This document shows positions 22,124-28,656 of a stretch of 33,991 nucleotides of DNA, in pieces. Numbering within the stretch: the first letter of the stretch is position 1; every line of letters begins with the position of its first letter. The notes beneath the pieces were generated by a model. It saw only the letters and a list, made by a program, of their open reading frames with translations, did not search any database and had not been told where the DNA came from. Origin of the DNA: DATDMG01 sp036518955 (lineage in GTDB: Bacteria > Actinomycetota > Actinomycetes > Actinomycetales > Kineosporiaceae); assembly GCA_036518955.1 (NCBI GenBank), contig DATDMG010000422.1, forward strand, positions 1-33,991. The letters are read 5' to 3'. The position numbers and the translations under genes are program-made.

Positions 22124-23833
22124 CTAGTGGTGACGCTTGTGTTGACCCGTTGTGCCCTGGGCCGGAGCCGGGGCCATGGCGGGCGCGGGCGCAGCGTTGG
22201 CGGCCATGTTGTTGGCGGCCATGTTGTTGGCGGCCATGTTGTTGGCGGCCATGTTGGCGGCTGCTGCCGGGGGAGTGAAGGTGGCCGCGGTCACGACGTT
22301 GTTGCCGTTGACGGTCAGGGTGATCGGGTTCGCCTTGCCGGTGAGGGCCATGCAGCCGAGGTTCCCGTCCATGAAGGCGTCGGACGCCCGCATCGCCAGG
22401 AACGTGAACAGGTTCGTCGCCGCCGCCGGGTTGGGGGAGGCGCCGTTGACGAGGATGTTCATGGCGTTGAACACCCGCTGGATCCCCACCGGGTTGAAGA
22501 ACAGGTTGTTGCAGTAGTTCGCACCGTTGCCGTTGTCCGTACCTGCCGTGTTGCCGAGCGGCGGCTGGCCGACCTCCATGCGGAACAGGTTGACCTTCGC
22601 GGGGCTCTGGGTCGCGGCGATCCTGGCCATCGGGTCGTTGAGCGGAATCAGGGCCACCGGCGCCGCCTGCTGCTGGTTCGCCTGCAGTTCGTTCAGCGGC
22701 AGGGACGGCGTGGCCATCCCGTCGCTCGACTGGTTCGGCAGCATCCACGGGGTGCAGCCGAGAGTCGGGTCGACGAAGACGGCCAGCAGGCGGTTGTCGC
22801 TGCCGTTCGCCAGGTCGGTCACCGCGGTGCCCAGCTGCTGGATCGCGGCCCGGGTGGCGGCGTTGTTCTGGCCCGTCTGGCCGTTGGCGGCCGCCAGGAT
22901 GTGCGACGTGACGTTGTCGCTCTGGTCCTGGTCCACGAGCGAGAAGTCACGGACGGTGGGGCACGGTTTGCCGTCGAGAGCCGTCCCGATCGGCGGCACC
23001 TGGATCTGGTTGGCCGCGATGGCAGCCTTGCCCGCCGTCATGAAGTTGTTGCCGTTGCAGGACGCGAACTGGCCGAAGATCGACTGGGGGAGCCCGTTCA
23101 CGCAGTTGCCCTGGACCAGCGAGGTGGTGCCCTGGGCGTTGGCCAGGGTGAGGCGGTCACCGTTGAAGCCGAACCAGATCCCCACCACGGAACCGGCCGG
23201 GAAGTTGATCGGCGTCGGAGTCGCCAGCGGCTGGGTGCCCATGTCGATGACCAGCGGGTCATAGAGCATGATCTGACCTGCCGGCGTCACGATCGCGGCC
23301 TGGACGAAGGCGGACTGGTTGACGTTCGCCTCGTTGCAGGGGCCGGCCGCCGCGTCCGTGGCGGTCAGCTGGTAGGGCGTCGCGAGTCCGGCCGGGGTCA
23401 GCGGGTTCGCCGGGACGACGATGGTGCAGTTGGGGTTCGGAACGGCGGCTGCCGCGGGCGCGGCTGCCTGCTGCGCCATGGCGGCCTGCTTCTTCGCCGC
23501 GGCCGCCTGCTGTCGGGCGGCCACGGCCGCCGGGCGCTTGCCGCGCGGGTCGAGCATCGGACCGTTCTGCTGCTGGACGACGGGTGACTGTCCGCCGGGT
23601 GTGCCGTTGGCGGCAGCCATCAGGATGGTCCGGCCGGCTGCCGGACCCATCGTGGCGTCGGGCGAGGACACGATGCTGGGGTATGCCGCCAGAGCGCCGA
23701 GCGCGAGCACAGCAGGCAGTCCGATACCGACCAGCAGCGACGTCCGTGAGCGACCCGGTCCACGGCGGCGCTCCGACCGCGCCCGGTCGGAGTACCAGCC
23801 ACCGGCCGGTGGTCTGCGGGACGGCTGTTCCAT
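22124..23833 (-). CDS. Large exported protein of unknown function
   Basis: 569 aa. A basic cytoplasmic tail (1-30) precedes one hydrophobic segment (TSLLVGIGLPAVLALGALAA, about 31-50), acting as signal anchor or signal peptide. A Gln/Ala-rich linker follows, then a ~400-residue globular domain that begins NPNCTIVVPANPLTPAGLAT and includes VNQSAFVQAAIVTP, VVGIWFGFNGDRLTLA, PCPTVRDFSLVDQDQSDN and LGCTPWMLPNQ. Several Cys (PNC, GPC, GNC, ASC, PCP, LGC) suggest disulfides. I recall similar secreted proteins in Streptomyces-like actinomycetes but no function. The C-terminus has four NMAAN-type units, an Ala/Pro tail and a basic GQHKRHH end. AGAGG lies upstream of the ATG. The strong hairpin downstream is its terminator. 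Confidence 0.8.
   Translation of the reverse strand: MEQPSRRPPAGGWYSDRARSERRRGPGRSRTSLLVGIGLPAVLALGALAAYPSIVSSPDATMGPAAGRTILMAAANGTPGGQSPVVQQQNGPMLDPRGKRPAAVAARQQAAAAKKQAAMAQQAAAPAAAAVPNPNCTIVVPANPLTPAGLATPYQLTATDAAAGPCNEANVNQSAFVQAAIVTPAGQIMLYDPLVIDMGTQPLATPTPINFPAGSVVGIWFGFNGDRLTLANAQGTTSLVQGNCVNGLPQSIFGQFASCNGNNFMTAGKAAIAANQIQVPPIGTALDGKPCPTVRDFSLVDQDQSDNVTSHILAAANGQTGQNNAATRAAIQQLGTAVTDLANGSDNRLLAVFVDPTLGCTPWMLPNQSSDGMATPSLPLNELQANQQQAAPVALIPLNDPMARIAATQSPAKVNLFRMEVGQPPLGNTAGTDNGNGANYCNNLFFNPVGIQRVFNAMNILVNGASPNPAAATNLFTFLAMRASDAFMDGNLGCMALTGKANPITLTVNGNNVVTAATFTPPAAAANMAANNMAANNMAANNMAANAAPAPAMAPAPAQGTTGQHKRHH
22196..22255. repeat. Four tandem copies of 15-bp GTTGGCGGCCATGTT in coding sequence
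   Basis: Four exact, in-frame copies encode the repeated Asn-Met-Ala-Ala-Asn unit near the C-terminus of the exported protein. Exact identity at the DNA level suggests recent expansion and probable copy-number variation between strains. Confidence 0.95.
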
Positions 23834-24201
23834 GTGGACCTCTCAGCACTATGGACGAGGTGACCAACAGTCACCGCGACGGAACGGAAGTCGTTCGCGG
23901 CACGGCGCCCCTCCGCGACAACTGCTGACCAGAACGGACCCTCGGGGACAATGGTTACGGGCTCGGGGTTGGCTAGGCTCCGCTTAACGGCAGGTGCGGC
24001 TGACCATGACGGTGCTGGAGTCGTCACTCCACCGAAACAGTGGTGCCTTGGTGGTCAACGGTGCCGGTGACGGCTGCGCCACGGCGGCGTCCAGGTGGGG
24101 ACGACGGAACCCAGCATCCCGAGCGAGGATCCGCAGTGCGGTGGAGACCCGACGTCGAGCGGGTGCGGGCCGGGCTGAACGCTGAGCTCGGCCTCAGCCC
24201 G
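23834..24201. other. 368-bp intergenic region with a candidate operator
   Basis: It lies between the recQ stop and the exported-protein start, both genes being leftward. GGTGAC-CAACA-GTCACC (23859-23875) is a perfect 6-bp-arm inverted repeat, 26 bp before the exported-protein ATG, and a likely operator. GGGCTGA and TCAGCCC near 24173-24200 could form a 7-bp-stem recQ terminator with a long loop. No gene was recognised. Confidence 0.5.
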
Positions 24202-26181
24202 TCACGGCAGGCTGCGGAGCACCTGGAGGACGCCGGTGCCGTAACGCTCCAGCTTCGCCTCCCCGACCCCGCTGACCCGGGACAGGGCTGCCAGGGAGGT
24301 AGGCTGCTCCAGCGCGATCTGCCGCAGGGTCGCGTCATGGAACACGACGTAGGGCGGCACCCCCTGCTCCTTGGCCGCCGTGGTGCGCCAGGCCCGCAGC
24401 GCCTCGAATCGGGCCTGCGCCTCCGCCGGGAGTGCCTCGGCCGCCGGGCGTGCCGCGCCCCGCCCGGTCGCTCCCCGGCCCGATGCGCCTCGTCCGGAGG
24501 CGGCCCTGGTCGTCGCCCGCTGGTCGCGGCGCATCGGAACCTCGCGGCGTCGGGTGAGCACCTCGTGACTGGCGGCGGTGAGGGCGAGTGTGCCATGCTC
24601 TCCCTGGATGGCGAGGAGCCCTTGGGCGAGCATTTGCCGGATGACGGCGCGCCATTCTGCCTCTGACAGCTCGGTGCCGACGCCGAACACGGTCAGTGTG
24701 TCGTGCCCGAACCGGGTTACCTTCTCCGTGCGGCGGCCGAGCAGGATGTCGATGCTCTGCCCCGCGCCGAAGCTCTGGTTGCGTTCGCGGCGCAACCGGA
24801 ACACCGTCGACAGCAGCTTCTGCGCGGCGATGCTCCCGTCCCATGCCTCCGGTGGGTCCAGGCAGGTGTCGCAGCTGCCGCACGGCTCACCCGCCTGCCC
24901 GAAGTACTCCAGCAGGAAGCGCCGCCGGCACCCGGCGGTCTCGCACAGGGCCAGCATCGCGTCCAGGTGCGAGCCCTGGATCCGGCGGAACCGCTCGTCG
25001 CCGGCCGAACCGTCGATCAGCTTGCGGAGCTGGACGACGTCCTGCAACCCGTAGGCCAGCCAGGCGGTCGCCGGCAGTCCGTCGCGCCCGGCCCGGCCGG
25101 TCTCCTGGTAGTAGCCCTCGACCGACTTGGGCAGGTCGAGGTGGGCGACGAACCGCACGTCGGGCTTGTCGATGCCCATCCCGAAGGCGATCGTCGCGAC
25201 CATGACCAGTCCGTCCTCCCGCAGGAACCGGGCCTGGTGCGCCGCGCGGGCGGCCGCGTCGAGCCCGGCGTGGTAGGGGAGGGCCGGGACGCCGTTCGCG
25301 CTCAGGAAGCTCGCCACCTGTTCGGTCCCTGACCGGGACAGGCAGTACACGATCCCGGCGTCGCCCGCGTGCTCGCTGTGCAGGAGTGCCAGGAGCTGGC
25401 GTCGCGGGTCGGCCTTGGGGACGATCCGGTAGGTGATGTTCGGCCGGTCGAAGCCGGCCACGAAGTGCCGGGCGCCCGGCTCGACCAGCCCGAGCCGCTC
25501 GGCGATCTCGTCGCGGGTCGCCGGGGTCGCGGTGGCCGTGAGCGCGATCCGCGGCACCTCGGGCCAGCGCTCGGCCAGCACCGACAACGCCAGGTAGTCC
25601 GGCCGGAAGTCGTGACCCCACTGCGCCACGCAGTGCGCTTCGTCGATCGCGAAGAGCGCGATCCGGCCGCGACCGAGCAGCCGCAGGACCGCCTCGGTGC
25701 GGAGAGCCTCGGGTGCCAGGTAGAGCAGGTCGAGCCGCCCGGCGACGTAGTCGTCCTCGACGCGACGGCGTTGCTGCTGGTCGAGGGTCGAGTTGATGAA
25801 CCCGGCCCGAACCCCGAGGGCCTGCAGCGCGTCCACTTGGTTCTGCATGAGTGCGATGAGCGGCGAGACCACCACGCCCGTCCCGCCGCGCACCAGCGCC
25901 GGGATCTGGTAGCAGAGCGACTTGCCGCCACCGGTCGGCATCAGGACGAGCGCGTCGCCACCGCCGATCACGTGGTCGATGACGGCCTGCTGCTGCCCCC
26001 GGAAGCCCGGGTAGCCAAAGACGCGCCGCAGCACGTCGAGAGCCCGGTCGGCCGCGTCATCGCACGGGCCGTCGGCGGACGGGCCGGGTGACCGAGCCAT
26101 GGACGAGGCGGGATCGGCGGACGGTGCGGCGGCGGACGGTGGCGGAGCGGCGGACGGGGCGGTGCCGGCCGGGGTGAGCAC
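24202..26181 (-). CDS. recQ: RecQ-family ATP-dependent DNA helicase
   Basis: 659 aa from GTG at 26181. SF2 helicase motifs: FGYPGFRGQQQAVID (motif 0), MPTGGGKSLCYQIP (Walker A, Lys88), AIDEAHCVAQWGHDFRPDY (DEAH 180-183), TATATPATRDEI, and TIAFGMGIDKPDVRFVAHLD with YYQETGRAGRDG (motifs V and VI). The RecQ zinc domain has the cysteines of GCRRRFLLEYFG, then CGSCDTC. A winged-helix region (SFGAGQSIDILLGRRTEKV), an Arg/Gly-rich linker (GRGASGRGATGRGAA) and a C-terminal HRDC domain (about 580-659) complete the classical layout. It unwinds DNA in recombination and fork repair. The chosen GTG has TACGCT 6 nt upstream (leaderless); the ATG at 26100 is the conservative alternative, since homology begins near residue 44. 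Confidence 0.93.
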   Translation of the reverse strand: MLTPAGTAPSAAPPPSAAAPSADPASSMARSPGPSADGPCDDAADRALDVLRRVFGYPGFRGQQQAVIDHVIGGGDALVLMPTGGGKSLCYQIPALVRGGTGVVVSPLIALMQNQVDALQALGVRAGFINSTLDQQQRRRVEDDYVAGRLDLLYLAPEALRTEAVLRLLGRGRIALFAIDEAHCVAQWGHDFRPDYLALSVLAERWPEVPRIALTATATPATRDEIAERLGLVEPGARHFVAGFDRPNITYRIVPKADPRRQLLALLHSEHAGDAGIVYCLSRSGTEQVASFLSANGVPALPYHAGLDAAARAAHQARFLREDGLVMVATIAFGMGIDKPDVRFVAHLDLPKSVEGYYQETGRAGRDGLPATAWLAYGLQDVVQLRKLIDGSAGDERFRRIQGSHLDAMLALCETAGCRRRFLLEYFGQAGEPCGSCDTCLDPPEAWDGSIAAQKLLSTVFRLRRERNQSFGAGQSIDILLGRRTEKVTRFGHDTLTVFGVGTELSEAEWRAVIRQMLAQGLLAIQGEHGTLALTAASHEVLTRRREVPMRRDQRATTRAASGRGASGRGATGRGAARPAAEALPAEAQARFEALRAWRTTAAKEQGVPPYVVFHDATLRQIALEQPTSLAALSRVSGVGEAKLERYGTGVLQVLRSLP

Positions 26182-26187
26182 TGATCG

Positions 26188-26231
26188 AGCGTACGTCGCC
26201 GTGCGTGATTCCCGCTGGGGGGTGTGGACAA
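26188..26231 (-). promoter_or_regulatory. recQ promoter region with an exact DnaA box
   Basis: TACGCT (complement of 26188-26193) is a TANNNT -10 box 6 nt before the recQ GTG. About 30 bp upstream of it, TTGTCCACA (complement of 26223-26231) is an exact actinobacterial DnaA box, placed between recQ and the preceding microprotein gene. The -35 is weak. Confidence 0.45.
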
Positions 26232-26239
26232 CTCCGCGG

Positions 26240-26446
26240 TCAGGTGCCCGGATGCTTCGGCCGAGGGATGTCGTGGGCGAGGTCGTATCCGTAGTCACCT
26301 TCGTAGTCGCTGGTCTCGTTGCACACCTGGACCATGGCCGCCGGATCGGGTGCGGCGGGCAGGCAGCCGTGCTGGTGGGACGCCTCGTGGGCCAGGTCGT
26401 ACTCGAGGTCGGGGGCCGGTCCGGTCTCGGGAACGGGGTGAGACAT
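26240..26446 (-). CDS. YDLAH-repeat microprotein (68 aa), function unknown
   Basis: From ATG 26446 the product is short, acidic and His-rich. It contains the same pentapeptide twice, EYDLAHEASHQHG near residue 15 and YGYDLAHDIP near residue 53, separated by a Pro/Ala-rich linker and VQVCNETSDYEGDY. I recall similar small actinobacterial proteins ending in a YDLAHD motif, which supports it being real. No signal peptide or membrane segment. GGAG lies only 2 nt before the ATG, so the start is not firmly supported. It precedes recQ on the same strand by 58 bp, but recQ has its own promoter. A perfect 7-bp-arm palindrome lies 38 bp upstream. Confidence 0.65.
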   Translation of the reverse strand: MSHPVPETGPAPDLEYDLAHEASHQHGCLPAAPDPAAMVQVCNETSDYEGDYGYDLAHDIPRPKHPGT

Positions 26447-26483
26447 TGCTCCACTGTGACCGGGCGGATGCGGATTGCCAAGC

Positions 26484-26501
26484 TGACACAATCATGTGTC
26501 A
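26484..26501. promoter_or_regulatory. Candidate operator TGACACA-ATCA-TGTGTCA
   Basis: A perfect inverted repeat with 7-bp arms and a 4-bp centre, in an AT-richer patch 38 bp upstream of the microprotein ATG. On the plus strand TTGCCA (26475-26480) and CATAGT (26500-26505) would flank it with a long 19-bp spacer, so the direction of control is unclear. Confidence 0.5.
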
Positions 26502-26509
26502 TAGTGCAC

Positions 26510-26971
26510 TGGACTGACTGGGTTCCGCTGTGGCACCAGACGGAGTGTCATCACGCTCAGCGGCGCCGCTGCCTCCGCAGCCGGTCGCCTCCATCCCAGC
26601 GCGGGGCATCGCCGCTGGTCACCGCGGTTGGGACGTCCCATGCCCGGCGCTGACGTGATCGACGTTGACCCCGCGCCCGCGGTGTTGCCAGGCTCCCCTC
26701 GTCGCGACGCGCGGTCTGGGGGCGGGCGTGGCGGCGCCGGCCAGTCCGCGGCGGCGGCCGGAGCGGCGGGAACGGGGGTCGAGGAGGGGACGGGGGTCGA
26801 GGAGGGGACGGCCGCCCGAACCTGCCCGAGCGGGCGAGCATCGCGGGACGGCGCCGCAGTGCGGCGCGAGGTGCGTTCGGCCTGGGCGCCGGCCCGGCCG
26901 CGCATCTCGCGGCGTCGGCAGCTGGCGACGGTCGGTCCACCTGCCGGAGCACGAGTCGAAGCCCGGTCAAG
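26510..26971. other. 462-bp region without a supported gene
   Basis: Open frames here are Arg/Pro/Gly-rich on both strands and lack ribosome-binding sites or recognisable motifs. Two exact tandem copies of ACGGGGGTCGAGGAGGGG (26772-26807) are present. The terminator of the sirtuin gene should be at the right end, but I see no clear hairpin. Confidence 0.55.
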
Positions 26972-27928
26972 CTAGGAATTGAACATCGACGGGGTGCTGC
27001 CCCGGACCCCGGTCCGCACCCGGAGATCACCGTGAGGCCGGCCGGCCGAGCTGAGCGCGTCCGTGGTAGCGGTGAGCGCCATGCCGAGCCGCGCGTTGAT
27101 CCTCAGGTCGGCGTCGCCGTCCCCGCGGGTGGGGCCCTGGTTGACGATGGCGACGCGGATGCCGTGCTTGCGGGCGTGCCGGACGAACCGGTACCCGGAC
27201 ATGACGGTGAGGGACGACCCGAGGACGAGCAGGGTCTCGGCGGCGTCGACCAGGGCGAAGCAGCGCGTCACCCGGTCCTTGGGGACGTTCTCGCCGAAGA
27301 ACACGACGTCGGGCTTGAGCGGTCCGCCGCCGCAGGCGAGGCAGCCGACCGGGCGGAACCGGGCGACCATCGACTCGGCCAGCGCGACGTCGCCGTCGGG
27401 GCGCACGCTCGCGGTGTCGCCGTCGGTGTCGGCGAACAGGGACACGTCGAAGCCGGGGTTGGCCTCGGCCAGGCGTTCCTGCACGGTGGCCCGGTCGCTG
27501 ACCGCGCGGCAGGTCAGGCAGAGCACCTGGTGCAGGCTGCCGTGCAGTTCCACCACGGGGTCGCTGCCGGCGGCGTGGTGCAGGCGGTCGACGTTCTGGG
27601 TGATGACCGCCTCGACCAGGCCCAGCCGCTGCAGCGCGGCGACGGCGTGGTGGCCGGCGTTCGGCCGGACCCGGTTCATCACCGGCCAGCCCGCGTAGCT
27701 GCGCGCCCAGTAGCGCCGCTGCGCCTGGACCGACCCGACGAACTCCTGGTAGGTCATCGGCTGCGCGTTCCTCGCGATGCCCGTCGGTCCCCGGTAATCA
27801 GGGACACCCGACTCAGTTGACAGGCCAGCACCACCGAGGATCACTACCCGGCCCCGCCGTACCGTGTCCACCAGCGCAGCCACGGTCTCGGCGCCGGCCG
27901 ACGTCACGCGCGCCGGACTGACCGTCAT
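26972..27928 (-). CDS. Sir2-family NAD-dependent deacylase (SIRT4-like class)
   Basis: 318 aa. Sirtuin motifs in order: GGAGLSTESGVPDYRG (33-48), TQNVDRLHHAAGS (110-122), catalytic His129 in VELHGSLHQ, zinc cysteines 137/140 (CLTC) and 196/199 (CLAC), PDVVFFGENVP, and LGSSLTVMSGYRF. The ~55-residue insertion between the cysteine pairs and the RRYWARSYAGW segment resemble class II (SIRT4-type) sirtuins. It would remove acyl groups from protein lysines using NAD, with possible ADP-ribosyl transfer. The ATG is supported by TAGACT 6 nt upstream, a leaderless arrangement. Gene unaccompanied by an acetyltransferase. Confidence 0.93.
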   Translation of the reverse strand: MTVSPARVTSAGAETVAALVDTVRRGRVVILGGAGLSTESGVPDYRGPTGIARNAQPMTYQEFVGSVQAQRRYWARSYAGWPVMNRVRPNAGHHAVAALQRLGLVEAVITQNVDRLHHAAGSDPVVELHGSLHQVLCLTCRAVSDRATVQERLAEANPGFDVSLFADTDGDTASVRPDGDVALAESMVARFRPVGCLACGGGPLKPDVVFFGENVPKDRVTRCFALVDAAETLLVLGSSLTVMSGYRFVRHARKHGIRVAIVNQGPTRGDGDADLRINARLGMALTATTDALSSAGRPHGDLRVRTGVRGSTPSMFNS

Positions 27929-27934
27929 GCAGTC

Positions 27935-27940
27935 AGTCTA
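27935..27940 (-). promoter_or_regulatory. Leaderless-type -10 box of the sirtuin gene
   Basis: On the minus strand TAGACT (complement of 27935-27940) fits TANNNT and is separated from the ATG by 6 nt. No Shine-Dalgarno precedes the gene. Confidence 0.5.
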
Positions 27941-28052
27941 GGTCCGAGGTCTCTATCCGGTAACTCTTGGGACTCTCGGTGCTGATCCCGGCGCTCCTGC
28001 CTCGCCCACCCGCAGGACCGGCCGGGCTCCTAGCCGAAGACCGACCGCGGGT

Positions 28053-28481
28053 TCACCTGACGGGTCCAGCGAGTCCGCGCAGCAGGACCACCGCCTCGCC
28101 GACGGCGTCGGCCCGATCCGTGGTGATCTCCCAGGCGGGCTCCGGGCTGCCCGGCAGGTGGAGGGCGAGCAGGGCCCGGATGGTGCCGTCCGACTCGATG
28201 TAGGCCCCGGTCTCGACGACCACGGAGGCCAGCGGGTAGGTGGCGATCCGGGTCCGGGACGTCGGGTCGCCCGGGTCCCGCGCCCGCAGCCCCCCGGCCG
28301 GCACGCTCACGATCGACAGCGCGGCGCAGTGGCCGCAGGCGTAGAGGAACGCCGGGCCGCGCATGGTGCTGCCGCTCAGCGCCCTGGCGTAGGCGCAGCC
28401 GGGGGACAGCTCCCGGAGGACCTCGAGCGCGAGCCGCTCCGCGGCGGCCAGCGCTTCGCCGTGATCGATGTGCGTGGTCAC
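28053..28481 (-). CDS. Conserved-looking 142-aa protein of unknown function
   Basis: GTG at 28481 has GGGAG 6 nt upstream; the frame is open further but without a better start. The product begins MTTHIDHGEALAAAERLALE and contains a YACGHCAAL motif (CxxC type), a TYPLASVVVETGAYIESDG strand pair and an Ala/Val-rich C-terminal helix. Soluble, no signal peptide. I do not recognise the family. It follows the GH65 gene on the same strand after 175 bp. That gap contains an AT-richer stretch with several TANNNT boxes (TACCGT, TACATT on the minus strand near 28525-28545), so it is probably transcribed independently. Confidence 0.65.
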   Translation of the reverse strand: MTTHIDHGEALAAAERLALEVLRELSPGCAYARALSGSTMRGPAFLYACGHCAALSIVSVPAGGLRARDPGDPTSRTRIATYPLASVVVETGAYIESDGTIRALLALHLPGSPEPAWEITTDRADAVGEAVVLLRGLAGPVR

Positions 28482-28656
28482 GCGACGCTCCCACCAGCCG
28501 GTGCCAGGCCGGACCCGGCACGGATGTAACTCAATGTAGACGGTAAATAGCATTGCGTGCAGGTGCCTGGCCGGATTCCGCCCGCGCCCCAGCCCCGCGC
28601 TCCGCCGCCCGCGCCGTCCGGGTGATCGCGCCACGGCCCGCCCGGGTGGCGCCGCG

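Noticed and set aside
22196..22255. CRISPR-like repeat array
   Set aside because: 15-bp units are contiguous without spacers, lie in frame in a gene and encode a peptide repeat.
26182..26502. Upstream extension of the recQ frame
   Set aside because: Thr/Pro/Arg-rich shadow of the 68-aa microprotein; homology begins downstream of GTG 26181.
26628..26975. Possible 115-codon plus-strand gene
   Set aside because: Gly/Ala/Arg low-complexity product including an 18-bp duplication, no ribosome-binding site, no recognisable motif.
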